Origin: Anthocerotibacter panamensis C109
GTDB lineage: Bacteria > Cyanobacteriota > Cyanobacteriia > Gloeobacterales > Anthocerotibacteraceae
NCBI RefSeq assembly: GCF_018389385.1
Contig: NZ_CP062698.1
Location: forward strand, 124,001 to 188,000
Direction of reading: 5' to 3'
Length of the DNA stretch: 64,000 bases
In this document: piece by piece, positions 1-8,521 of the stretch
How the letters are laid out: each line of letters begins with the position of its first letter
Position numbering within the stretch: the first letter of the stretch is position 1
Made by a program: the position numbers and the translations under genes
Notes under the pieces: model-generated
Seen by the model: the letters and a program-made list of their open reading frames with translations, nothing else
The model's database searches: none
What the model was told of the DNA's origin: nothing

Positions 1-2288
1 GAAGCAGCCCCCGCAGGCACAGTCGAGCGGATCGTCGTGGCTGAATTGATGGTGAAAGGAGCAGTGACCCCCCCAAAGCTCACCCCAGTCACCGCGCCGA
101 AGTTGGTTCCACTGATGGTCACCAACGTGTCGGTCCCGCCCAAAGTTGGGGTAAAGCTGGTGATGCTCGGGAGCAAGACTACGCCAAAGCTAGCACTACT
201 GACGGCTGTCCCGCCTGGAGTCGAGACCCGGATCGAGCCGGAGGTTGCTCCCACAGGGACCGTTGTCCTGATTTGGGTCGAGGAATCCACGGTGAATGAA
301 CTGACGGGGACTCCCCCAAAACTGACGGCAAAGACCCCAGTAAAGTCCGTACCCGTGATGGTGACCGGCGATCCGACGATTCCACTTGCGGGGCTAAAGC
401 CGGTGATGGCAGGCGGGACCGCCACCAGGAAATTCGCGCTGCTCGTCGCTGTGCCCGCTGCATTCGTGATACTAATGGGTCCGCTCAGAGCGCCTACCGG
501 GACAGAGACCGTGATCCGGGTGTCCGAGTTGACGGTGAAAGTAGGCGCAGTCACCCCCCCAAACCGTACGGTGGTGGTTCCGAGGAAGCCCGTACCCGTA
601 AGGGTTACGGTGTCCCCTACCAGCGCACTGGACGGGCTAAAGCCCGTGATGGCAGGTCCCAAAACCACCACAAAAGTCGTGCTACTGATGGCAGTCCCTC
701 CGGGTGTGGCGACCCGAATGGCCCCATTGCTCGCTCCATCTGGGACGATGGCGCTGATCTGCGTGGGGGAGTTGACGATAAACGAAGTGGCTACCCCGTC
801 AAAGCTGACCGACGTAGCACCATTGAGACTCGAACCGGTGATGACAATGGTGGAACCCACCGCCCCACTCGCCGGACTGAAGTCACTGATCTGCGGGATA
901 CCTGCGACCAGGAAACTCGTGCTACTGATGCCTGTGCCCGCTGCGTTCGTAGCCCGCAGCGGCCCATTCAAAGCCCCGACCGGGACGGTGACCGTGATAC
1001 GCGTATCCGAGTTGACCGTGAAAGAAGGCGCAGTCACCCCGCCAAAGCTGATCGCCGTGATGCCCGCATAGTTGGTTCCGGTGATCGTCACCGTATCGCC
1101 TACCGCTGCACTGGCAGGGCTGAAGCTAGCAATGGTCGGGACGATAGAGATGACGGTCGTTGGGGTCGTGAAGAAGTCCAGAACCCGGTTGTCAAAATCG
1201 CTAAAGAAGTCATGCTCGGCAAAGCTGACGGTAAGTTGCGTACCAATATCAGACAGATAAGGCGTATAGACACTGGGGATCACCGAACTCCAGGTGGAGG
1301 TCAAGGGGTCATCACGCAGATAGTTGTTGGCATCCAGATAGCCCCCGTTTTTGAGCGCGGTAAAGATGTTCTGGGAATCAACGTTGGTGAGACCTGGAAT
1401 ACGCCAAAACCGGAACGGATAGAGCGGTGCGGGAATATTGACGCGCAACTGACCCGCCACACTCCGGTTGACTAGACTGGTAAAGTTGGAGACCGCCCGG
1501 TCATTGGGGCTTGTGCCATCCGAAAGGCCGTCAAATTGAGCCAACGCCCAATAGGAGGGCACCGTGGTTATACCCAGCGTGGCATTGTCTCCCGAAGAGA
1601 TATAAAGAGCCTGGGCCTTGACGCTGAAACCTAAGCTCGGAGCCGCCTGAGACAGCAGCGAAATGAACTGTCCACCCTGGGAAACCCCCAACAAAAAGAC
1701 AGGATCACTCAAGTTCATCAGCCCCTGAGCAATGAAATAATTGCGCACCTGGACTACATTCTGCATATCTAGATTGGTGGCAGCGGGATTGGTCACGTCC
1801 CAGGTTCTGGTGATCGCATCTTCGCTGTCGAGGGCGACCACCCCAAAATTGCGGGCGGCAGCTTCTTTGACCAAAATCCCGATTTCTACGTCCCGGAATA
1901 GCGTAGAAGCACGCCCCCCGGAACCGTGGAACAAAAAGATAACCCCATTGCGGCTAGTGGCGGCGACCGGAGGGAAAGAGGCAATTACCCGAGGCGCTAG
2001 CCAGGGGTTTACGTTTTTATAGACGGCTGTGATAGCGGTATTGGCAGCGGGCATAACCAGCGTACTGTGGGCGGCGTTTACGTCTGTGAGCCCCGTTATA
2101 TTCCCTGTCCAGTGATCAAAAACCCAGCCAGGAGCGGCGGGGTCAGCCCAGACATTGACCGTGGCACCCGATTCATACGTGCCACTTTGACTGCCATTGG
2201 TGAGGGTGAGGGTAAAAGGCGCAGCCTCGACAGGAAACAAACCAAGAAATACTGTCAGAACCGAAAGCAGGAACAGTTGCAGCCACAT
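1..2288 (-). CDS. Secreted alpha/beta-hydrolase with IPT/TIG repeats, C-terminus beyond window
   Basis: Open reading frame on the minus strand from an ATG at 2288 running off the left edge; about 762 residues are visible. Residues 1-23 are a hydrophobic signal peptide ending at VEAA. Residues about 25-95 resemble the InlB B-repeat-like domain of bacterial surface proteins (VFDHWTGN, TAITAVYK). An alpha/beta-hydrolase domain follows, with an oxyanion HGSGG near residue 120 and a nucleophile elbow GVSQGG with Ser near 203, as in PHB-depolymerase or feruloyl-esterase-like enzymes. From about residue 381 come four complete IPT/TIG beta-sandwich repeats of about 80 residues and part of a fifth, each starting P-x-I-x-x-F-(S/T)-P and containing (V/I)TITG and F(G/D)GV. 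I infer a secreted or surface-attached esterase; the substrate is unknown. It is divergent from the gene at 2510. Confidence 0.75.
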   Translation of the reverse strand, partial: MWLQLFLLSVLTVFLGLFPVEAAPFTLTLTNGSQSGTYESGATVNVWADPAAPGWVFDHWTGNITGLTDVNAAHSTLVMPAANTAITAVYKNVNPWLAPRVIASFPPVAATSRNGVIFLFHGSGGRASTLFRDVEIGILVKEAAARNFGVVALDSEDAITRTWDVTNPAATNLDMQNVVQVRNYFIAQGLMNLSDPVFLLGVSQGGQFISLLSQAAPSLGFSVKAQALYISSGDNATLGITTVPSYWALAQFDGLSDGTSPNDRAVSNFTSLVNRSVAGQLRVNIPAPLYPFRFWRIPGLTNVDSQNIFTALKNGGYLDANNYLRDDPLTSTWSSVIPSVYTPYLSDIGTQLTVSFAEHDFFSDFDNRVLDFFTTPTTVISIVPTIASFSPASAAVGDTVTITGTNYAGITAISFGGVTAPSFTVNSDTRITVTVPVGALNGPLRATNAAGTGISSTSFLVAGIPQISDFSPASGAVGSTIVITGSSLNGATSVSFDGVATSFIVNSPTQISAIVPDGASNGAIRVATPGGTAISSTTFVVVLGPAITGFSPSSALVGDTVTLTGTGFLGTTTVRFGGVTAPTFTVNSDTRITVSVPVGALSGPISITNAAGTATSSANFLVAVPPAITGFSPASGIVGSPVTITGTDFTGVFAVSFGGVPVSSFTVDSSTQIRTTVPVGATSGSIRVSTPGGTAVSSASFGVVLLPSITSFTPTLGGTDTLVTISGTNFGAVTGVSFGGVTAPFTINSATTIRSTVPAGAA

Positions 2289-2509
2289 ACGCACGTAGGA
2301 GCCTCGAAACAGCAAGAGGGTAAACTTTTGTTACATAGTTAAGTTACCCAAGTCCTATGCTCGACGTTTACTTAGGACTGTACGTACATCTACGGATTCA
2401 CTGGCAGGGGTTTAGGTGCTCTTGCGGGTTCAAGGTGCTTCCCTCGGCAGCACTGTTGCTTTCCAAGACTGTGGGGTTAGACAATAGAAGTAAAGCAGTA
2501 GGCGGGATC

Positions 2510-3448
2510 ATGCGTGTTTTAATCATTGGCGGGACGCGGTTTGTCGGCTATCACCTGTGCTTGCAGTTGCTTGAAGCAGGCCATGAAGTGACGCTCTTCA
2601 ATCGGGGGAAGCAGAAAGTTAATTTCCCCGAGCCGGTGGAGCGAATTTTCGGTGACCGCAACGACTTCCAGCTTGTAAAAACCCTACTCGAGGGGCAGTC
2701 CTTTGATGCCATCTTTGACACCAGTGGGCGCAAGCAAGAGCAGACCGCAGCGTTCAGTGAACTGTACCGCGATAAGATTGCACACTTCGTCTATATCAGT
2801 TCTGCTGGAGTCTATACCACTGGCGAGACTTGGCCGCTCACCGAAGCGAGCCCGATCAATCCTGAGAGCCGCCACCGGGGTAAAGGGGAGACCGATGAAT
2901 ACCTTCTGGGCGACCCTGCCTTTCGGGCTACAAGCATCCGCCCGGTCTATATTTACGGCCCCCAAAACTACAACGAGGTCGAGGACTGGTTTTTTGACCG
3001 TGCTGTGCGGGGGCGGCCCATCCTTGTCCCAGGCGATGGGCAGACTATTACCCAACTCGGTCACGCCCAAGACCTTGCGCGCGCCTGTATCGCGGTCTTG
3101 GGCAACGAAAAAGCGGTAGGCCAGATCTATAATGTCAGCGGTACGGAATATGTCACCTTCACCGGCCTCGCCCAAGCTTGCGTCAAAGTCTGCCAAAGCA
3201 CCGTAGAACTGGTCTACTTCGACCCCAAAAAGTACTCCGATCTGGGCCGTTCCTTCTTCCCGCTACGCCAACAGCATTTCTTTAGTTCCATGGCCAAAGC
3301 CGAACGGGATTTGGACTGGACCCCTCAGTTCTCTTTGCAGACGGGCCTTGCCGACTCCCTGACTGCCTACTGCCACCATGGACGCCAGGACCGGGTCGTG
3401 GACTTTACCCAGGACGACACTATCCTCCAAGCCCTAGAAGGGACGTAG
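2510..3448 (+). CDS. NAD-dependent epimerase/dehydratase, CSP41-like
   Basis: A 312-residue extended short-chain dehydrogenase. The start at 2510 places the Rossmann motif GGTRFVG at residues 8-14 and the basic residue NRGK after beta-2. SSAGVY near residue 100 carries the Ser/Tyr part of the catalytic site, and RPVYIYGPQNY is the usual substrate-loop block. Length and motifs match the cyanobacterial and chloroplast CSP41 stem-loop RNA-binding protein family, whose members associate with ribosomes and polymerase. A nucleotide-sugar epimerase role cannot be excluded. The reading frame stays open upstream to 2357, but residues before 2510 look non-coding. It stands alone, about 220 bp from the divergent secreted hydrolase; both promoters must lie in that gap. 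Confidence 0.75.
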   Translation: MRVLIIGGTRFVGYHLCLQLLEAGHEVTLFNRGKQKVNFPEPVERIFGDRNDFQLVKTLLEGQSFDAIFDTSGRKQEQTAAFSELYRDKIAHFVYISSAGVYTTGETWPLTEASPINPESRHRGKGETDEYLLGDPAFRATSIRPVYIYGPQNYNEVEDWFFDRAVRGRPILVPGDGQTITQLGHAQDLARACIAVLGNEKAVGQIYNVSGTEYVTFTGLAQACVKVCQSTVELVYFDPKKYSDLGRSFFPLRQQHFFSSMAKAERDLDWTPQFSLQTGLADSLTAYCHHGRQDRVVDFTQDDTILQALEGT

Positions 3449-3548
3449 CACCACCGCCATAGGCAACGGGTCCATAACTACCTGAGGTACAATGAATAAT
3501 GTACTAAACACCTGTCGGAATACCGGTCATTGAGGGGAGGAATTGCGT

Positions 3549-3836
3549 ATGGCGGTTAAAGTGATCATTCCGACGCCGTTGCGGCGCTACACGGCGAACC
3601 AGGAATCTCTGGAACTCGAAGGGGCGACCATCGGCGAGATCCTGGCCCAACTGACCCATCAGTATGCCGACCTCAAAAAACATCTCTACACCGAAGAAGG
3701 CACACTGCGCAACTTTGTCAACGTCTATCTCAACGACGAAGACATCCGCCACTTGCAAAAGAGCCAGACCCCGGTACAGTCCAGTGACATCGTTAGTATA
3801 GTGCCCTCAATCGCCGGAGGCAGCCTGGAGGCTTGA
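3549..3836 (+). CDS. MoaD/ThiS-family sulfur carrier protein with post-GG tail
   Basis: A 95-residue beta-grasp (ubiquitin-like) sulfur carrier. ATG at 3549 is chosen because GAGGGGAGGA lies 8 bp upstream. The C-terminal region ends SIAGG followed by four extra residues (SLEA). In this family the C-terminal diglycine is adenylated and thiocarboxylated by a MoeB/ThiF enzyme, which is exactly the next gene. The tail would have to be removed before activation, as is known for some carriers that need a protease. The extra codons also encode the GGAGG ribosome site of the next gene. Likely sulfur donor for molybdopterin, thiamine or cysteine synthesis; which one cannot be told from sequence. Confidence 0.85.
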   Translation: MAVKVIIPTPLRRYTANQESLELEGATIGEILAQLTHQYADLKKHLYTEEGTLRNFVNVYLNDEDIRHLQKSQTPVQSSDIVSIVPSIAGGSLEA

Positions 3837-3841
3837 TCGCC

Positions 3842-5038
3842 ATGCTTAACCCCAATCTGGATACGATTCAACTGCTCAACGAGGAGTATGAACGCTACTC
3901 CCGCCACCTTATCCTCCCCGAAGTCGGTCTGGCCGGCCAAAAACGGCTCAAGGCTGCTTCCGTCCTCTGCGTCGGGACCGGGGGACTTGGTTCTCCCCTT
4001 GCGCTCTATCTGGCTGCTGCCGGGATTGGGCGCATGGGTCTGGTTGACTTTGATGTTGTCGATGCCTCCAACCTGCAACGGCAGATTATTCACAGTACCT
4101 CCTGGGTCGGCAAGCCCAAGGTCGCGTCCGCCAAGCACCGTCTATTAGAGATCAATCCTTTTTTGCAGGTCGATATCCATGAGACCGCGCTCACGTCCGA
4201 GAACGCTTTAGAGATCGCCAAAGATTACGACCTCATCATCGATGGGACCGACAATTTCCCGACGCGCTATCTGGTGAATGACACCTGTGTGCTCTTGGGC
4301 AAACCTAACGTCTACGGCTCGATCTTCCGTTTCGAGGGACAAGCGACCGTATTTAATCATGAGGACGGCCCGTGCTACCGCTGCCTCTATCCTGAGCCGC
4401 CCCCACCGGGTCTCGTCCCAAATTGCGCCGAAGGCGGGGTGCTCGGTATCCTGCCGGGAGTCATCGGGGTCATTCAGGCTACCGAAGCGGTCAAGATTAT
4501 CCTGGGCAACGCGCCGACGCTCTCGGGACGCCTGCTGCTCTATGATGCCTGGGGTATGAAGTTCCGGGAATTAAAGCTACGCAAAAACCCGGAGTGCCCT
4601 ATCTGCGGCCCCCACCGGACAATCACGCACCTCATCGACTATCAGGAGTTTTGCGGCATCCCCAGCCAACCGGACGAACAGCCCAACTTACTAGAAGGCA
4701 CGGTTCAGGAGTTAGCCCGCAGGCTCAAGGACGGTAAAGACATCGTCCTCATCGATGTCCGCAACCCCCACGAGTACGAGATCGCCCACATCCCCGGCTC
4801 CGTGTTGGTCCCCTTGAGCGAGATTGAGGAAGGCCCTGGCGTCGAACAGGTCCGCGCCTTACTCCATGGCTCCGCACTTTCAGGGCGAAGCCCAGAACTC
4901 TGGGTCCACTGCAAATCCGGGATGCGCTCGACCAAAGCCCTCAGCATTCTCACGGAGCGGGGTATCCCCGGAACGAACGTCACGGGCGGGATTCTGGCTT
5001 GGGCGGATCACGTTGACCCGACGGTGCCCAAGTACTAA
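3842..5038 (+). CDS. moeB: Molybdopterin-synthase adenylyltransferase/sulfurtransferase MoeB with rhodanese domain
   Basis: A 398-residue two-domain E1-like enzyme. The N-terminal ThiF/MoeB domain begins YSRHLILPEVG and has the nucleotide loop GTGGLGSP, a zinc site formed by CYRC and CPIC, and the catalytic-loop Cys in NCAEGGVLG. The C-terminal third is a rhodanese domain with active-site Cys in HCKSGMRS. It would adenylate the diglycine tail of the carrier encoded just upstream and transfer sulfur to it, as in MoeZ/MOCS3-type proteins. ATG 3842 is preferred over an in-frame TTG at 3833 because GGAGG (3825-3829) is better spaced for it. It overlaps nothing and is followed by a terminator at 5135. 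Confidence 0.9.
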   Translation: MLNPNLDTIQLLNEEYERYSRHLILPEVGLAGQKRLKAASVLCVGTGGLGSPLALYLAAAGIGRMGLVDFDVVDASNLQRQIIHSTSWVGKPKVASAKHRLLEINPFLQVDIHETALTSENALEIAKDYDLIIDGTDNFPTRYLVNDTCVLLGKPNVYGSIFRFEGQATVFNHEDGPCYRCLYPEPPPPGLVPNCAEGGVLGILPGVIGVIQATEAVKIILGNAPTLSGRLLLYDAWGMKFRELKLRKNPECPICGPHRTITHLIDYQEFCGIPSQPDEQPNLLEGTVQELARRLKDGKDIVLIDVRNPHEYEIAHIPGSVLVPLSEIEEGPGVEQVRALLHGSALSGRSPELWVHCKSGMRSTKALSILTERGIPGTNVTGGILAWADHVDPTVPKY

Positions 5039-5134
5039 GTTCCGTAATTTCACGGAATTTAAATACGTAGAATACCCCTACGCGCTTGACTGGCTTTGTG
5101 TCATGGGTTACATTACTAAGCATAAAAGAACTTC

Positions 5135-5172
5135 CTCGGTGCTCCTCCAACCCCCCGCACCGAGTTTTTTTT
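5135..5172 (+). terminator. Rho-independent terminator after moeB
   Basis: CTCGGTGC and GCACCGAG form a perfect 8-bp stem around a C-rich loop, followed directly by eight T residues. It lies 97 bp past the moeB stop and should end the moaD-moeB transcript. Confidence 0.85.
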
Positions 5173-5308
5173 GGGAGATCGTGGATTGGCCTCCGTGAAT
5201 TCTCGGTTATCTCTTAGTAGGTCTTGGTTTTACACGTAGAGCATCAATCTTGGAACATTTTGCCCAGTACAGACGTCTCCAGTTTTTCTTGTCCTTCCTC
5301 TACTATTG

Positions 5309-5458
5309 AGGTAAAACGGCTGGAAGCGTTTGGAGCGGCAGCCGTGGTCCTGCACGCTCTCTACAAGATCGAAGAAGCGGGCGCGGACGCTTTGGAACTC
5401 AACATCTATGCTGTCCGCACGGACATAGACCGCACTGGGGCTGACATCGAATTGGGTG
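5309..5458 (+). pseudogene. Remnant of dihydroorotate-dehydrogenase-like protein
   Basis: The frame reads KRLEAFGAAAVVLHAL and then directly IEEAGADALELNIY and TDIDRTGADIE. In full-length dihydroorotate-dehydrogenase-like proteins these two segments are separated by roughly 100 residues (N-terminal strand region versus the ADALELN strand). The gene has therefore lost its start, middle and C-terminus; the tail runs into the 3' end of the convergent esterase gene at 5467. From 5173 to 5308 I see no gene. Confidence 0.6.
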
Positions 5459-5466
5459 AGGACGAC

Positions 5467-6117
5467 TCAGGGCTCTGCTCTTGTTGCGCACGGCGGCACC
5501 GAGGCAGGCATGTTGACGAGCGGCAGCAGGAAGGTACGCACGGTCTCGACTACTTCCAGGCTGATGCCGTGCCCAATGGGAAACTCCCGATAGGTGACTT
5601 GGACCCCTGATGCGCCCAGCATTGGGGGTATTTTGCGCCCGAATTCGACCGCGACGACTTGGTCGCGTAGGCCATGGGCGACGAGGACCGGCGGGTAGGG
5701 CGGTGCTCCCAAATCGGGCAGGCGGTAGAGATAGCCGCTCAAAGCTACTAGGGCTATGGGGCGTGGCTGGAGGGTAAGTCCGGCCTCCAAGGTCATGACC
5801 GCACCCTGGGAGAAGCCCAGCAAAATCGTGGGCAAGGGACCATAGTGTTCGTGGAGTTGGGCGACCAGGTGGTGGAGTTGGGCGACACTCTGGGGGATAT
5901 GGCGTCCTGGGTCGCTGAGTTCGTACCATTGGTAGGCGTGGGCACCCATGGCGAGGGGGGCGGTAGGAAAGATAAAGCGGGTATTTGGGAGTTGAAAGGC
6001 GTCAGCGAGTGGTTGTAGGTCCTGTCCCGTGGTGCCCATGCCGTGCAGGGCGATGAGCAGATGGGTGGGATGACTGGAAGAAGTCGTTTCGAGCCAAGTG
6101 AGTGCAGGTGTGGGCAT
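5467..6117 (-). CDS. Carboxylesterase/phospholipase-type alpha/beta hydrolase
   Basis: About 216 residues of the Abhydrolase_2 family. Visible landmarks are LHGMGTTG (oxyanion loop), nucleophile GFSQGA, a candidate Asp in HGLRDQVV and the catalytic His in IGHGIS. It is probably a cytoplasmic esterase or lysophospholipase-like enzyme of broad specificity. I start at the ATG at 6117 because family members begin shortly before the first strand; the frame is open to a TTG at 6168, so the N-terminus is uncertain. It is divergent from topA. Confidence 0.75.
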   Translation of the reverse strand: MPTPALTWLETTSSSHPTHLLIALHGMGTTGQDLQPLADAFQLPNTRFIFPTAPLAMGAHAYQWYELSDPGRHIPQSVAQLHHLVAQLHEHYGPLPTILLGFSQGAVMTLEAGLTLQPRPIALVALSGYLYRLPDLGAPPYPPVLVAHGLRDQVVAVEFGRKIPPMLGASGVQVTYREFPIGHGISLEVVETVRTFLLPLVNMPASVPPCATRAEP

Positions 6118-6249
6118 AGGTGGGGCCAACCGGTGCCTTCCAAGTGTGACACGCGCCTTTGGTAGCAAGTTGCGTTACGCAAGCCAAAGCTGGCTTCAGG
6201 GCGAACAGGTTAATAATTGAATAGCATGTTCGTTCCCACACGGCCCGCT

Positions 6250-8505
6250 ATGGTGAATCTACTCATTGTCGAGAGCCCCGGCAAGATCAAGACACTCAAG
6301 AAGATTTTGGGCGCAGGCTGGGAAATCCTTCCCTCGGTGGGCCATATCTGTCAGTTGGCCCAGGATGGACCCGAGAAGCTGGGCTTTGACATGACCGGGA
6401 GCACCATCACCTGCCGCTATGTACCCAACGGCAGTCGGGGCAAGCGGATCATCACCACACTCAAAGCAGCCACCCAAAAGGCGGAGCGTATCTATCTGGC
6501 TCCCGACCCCGACCGGGAAGGGGAGGCCATCGCGTGGCATTTAGCGCGAGAACTTAAGCTCACGCCAGAACGGGCGCTCAGGGTCACCTATACCCAGATC
6601 ACAGACCAGGCGGTGCGGGCGGCTTTGGCCCATCCGAGGCGCATCGATCAGGCGCTGGTCGAGGCACAGCGGGCGCGGCAGGTGTTAGACCGGCTGGTGG
6701 GGTGGCGCACAAGCCCTCTGGCATGGCGGGTGGGGGGTAAATCTGCAGGGCGGGTCCAGAGTGCAGCCCTGCATTTGGTCTGTCAACGGGAGCAGGCGAT
6801 CCAGGTGTTTGTCCCCCAGGATTACTGGAGCGTGTGGGTGGACTATGGGCCACCTGAGCAGCAGTTTCGGGCCTACTATCGGGGGAGCGTGGCTGGACAG
6901 GAAGTAGAGGAAGAACAGACCGCCGATGACGATGCCCAAGAGAGCCAAAAGATTCCCGAATCGACCAGGGTGCTCTCTCAGGCTGAGGCGGACCGTTTGG
7001 TCACGGTGGCCCAGGCCGAAGCCCATCGCGTTCTTGAAGTGCGACGGCAGACTACCCGCAAGTCCCCGCCTCCACCTTTTACGACCAGTTCGCTCCAACA
7101 GGCGGCGAGCGCCCAATTGCGGCTCAACCCCGAGCGCACGATGCAGATTGCTCAGAAGCTCTATGAGGGCGTGGATGTGGGGGACGGTCCTACCGGGCTT
7201 ATCACCTACATGCGCACCGACAGTATCACTTTGGCCCCAGAATTTGTGGCAGCAGCCCGCGCCTATCTCACCGAGCACGACCCCCAAAATCTGCCTACCC
7301 AGACCACCCGCCACCGCAGCAAAGAGCACAGCCAGGAGGCCCACGAAGCCATCCGCCCGACGCATATCGACCTTGTGCCCCAGGCCATCCGGTCCTCTCT
7401 GGACAACGAGCAGTACCGGCTCTACGACCTGATTTGGCGCAGAGCTTTAGCGTCTCAATGTGCTCCGGCGCGTCTGGACAAGACCCGGATCCTCACCCAG
7501 TCCGGTCCGGTCTTCTGGGAAGCGCGGGGGATGACTGTGGCCTTTGCGGGTTATACCCGGTACTGGCCCAACTTGGAGGAAGTCCTCGTCCTGCCGGGGG
7601 TCCAGGAGCGCCAGCCGTTGATCCTAGAGCGAGCGGGGCATGACCAGAAGCAGACCCAGCCACCCCCCAGATACACCGAGGCGAAACTGGTTCAGACCTT
7701 GGAGCGGTTGGGGATCGGGCGGCCCTCGACCTTTGCACCGACTGTGGCGACGCTCAAAGAACGCGGCTATGTCGAACTCACAGGCAAGGCTTTGACTGCT
7801 ACACCCCTCGGGCTCCAGGTAGATCAAGTCTTGGAGCAGACCTTGCCGGAATTAATTCAGGCGGATTTCACCGCCGCCATGGAGACCGCACTCGACGAGA
7901 TCGCTGCCGCCCAACGTTCTTGGGAACACTGGCTCATCGACTGGAATCAAAGCTATCTGGTCCCGGCCCTGCTCAAGGCCAACCGCAATCCCAGTCTGCT
8001 GGTAGCGAACCGGTTACCGGGCAAACAAAAAAACCTGGGCCATGCCCGAGAGCGCTGCCCGACTTGCCAGCAGCCTTTGACTAAAGTCCCTTCTAAAAAA
8101 GTCAGGAAAGGCTACTTCCTGAAGTGCGTCCACTGTCCACAGGTCGTCCTTTTCTGGTCCGATTTCAAGAAAGTCTGGCAGACACCATCTACCGAGCAAG
8201 CTGCTCCCGCCACCGCTACGCCCCCTAAAACCCAGCCCCCCGCTACGCGCAAAGCAACCCCAGCGCCGCCGCCGCCCAGCCCTGAGCAAAACGTCCCGGT
8301 AGCAGGACCACACCTCAGTGCTCACCCCTGTCCGGTGTGCAAAGAGCTAAAACTGGAGGTCTATAGCTATCGCAAAGGAGGCCAGCTCAAATCCATGCTG
8401 CGCTGCTCCGACGCCCGAGCCAGAACCCGCGAAGACCACTGCGGTGTAGCCTATTTCCCGTCGCGTGGGGTGTGGTGGTCCAAGGAATTTGGGGAGCTCG
8501 TCTAA
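6250..8505 (+). CDS. topA: DNA topoisomerase I (type IA)
   Basis: About 751 residues. The N-terminal TOPRIM domain shows VESPGKIKT with the catalytic Glu and the acidic triad in DPDREGEAIAWH. The active-site Tyr lies in TYMRTDSI. GRPSTFAPTV and the following helices complete the torus. The C-terminal part has a four-Cys zinc ribbon (CPTC near 600 and CVHC), a proline/alanine-rich linker and a second Cys-rich element (CPVC), an arrangement found in cyanobacterial TopA. It relaxes negative supercoils. The frame is open back to 6217, and ATG 6226 is an alternative start; I chose 6250 because the fold begins immediately after it. No clear ribosome site precedes any candidate. Confidence 0.9.
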   Translation: MVNLLIVESPGKIKTLKKILGAGWEILPSVGHICQLAQDGPEKLGFDMTGSTITCRYVPNGSRGKRIITTLKAATQKAERIYLAPDPDREGEAIAWHLARELKLTPERALRVTYTQITDQAVRAALAHPRRIDQALVEAQRARQVLDRLVGWRTSPLAWRVGGKSAGRVQSAALHLVCQREQAIQVFVPQDYWSVWVDYGPPEQQFRAYYRGSVAGQEVEEEQTADDDAQESQKIPESTRVLSQAEADRLVTVAQAEAHRVLEVRRQTTRKSPPPPFTTSSLQQAASAQLRLNPERTMQIAQKLYEGVDVGDGPTGLITYMRTDSITLAPEFVAAARAYLTEHDPQNLPTQTTRHRSKEHSQEAHEAIRPTHIDLVPQAIRSSLDNEQYRLYDLIWRRALASQCAPARLDKTRILTQSGPVFWEARGMTVAFAGYTRYWPNLEEVLVLPGVQERQPLILERAGHDQKQTQPPPRYTEAKLVQTLERLGIGRPSTFAPTVATLKERGYVELTGKALTATPLGLQVDQVLEQTLPELIQADFTAAMETALDEIAAAQRSWEHWLIDWNQSYLVPALLKANRNPSLLVANRLPGKQKNLGHARERCPTCQQPLTKVPSKKVRKGYFLKCVHCPQVVLFWSDFKKVWQTPSTEQAAPATATPPKTQPPATRKATPAPPPPSPEQNVPVAGPHLSAHPCPVCKELKLEVYSYRKGGQLKSMLRCSDARARTREDHCGVAYFPSRGVWWSKEFGELV

Positions 8506-8521
8506 GTCGCGGTGCTAGTCG

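Noticed and set aside
37-1071. A 344-codon plus-strand frame rich in Val, Pro and Thr
   Set aside because: It is antisense to the IPT/TIG repeats; the minus-strand reading has a signal peptide, catalytic motifs and regular repeats, while this frame only mirrors them.
6685-7365. A 226-codon minus-strand frame inside topA
   Set aside because: It is antisense to conserved topoisomerase motifs and has no recognisable domain.
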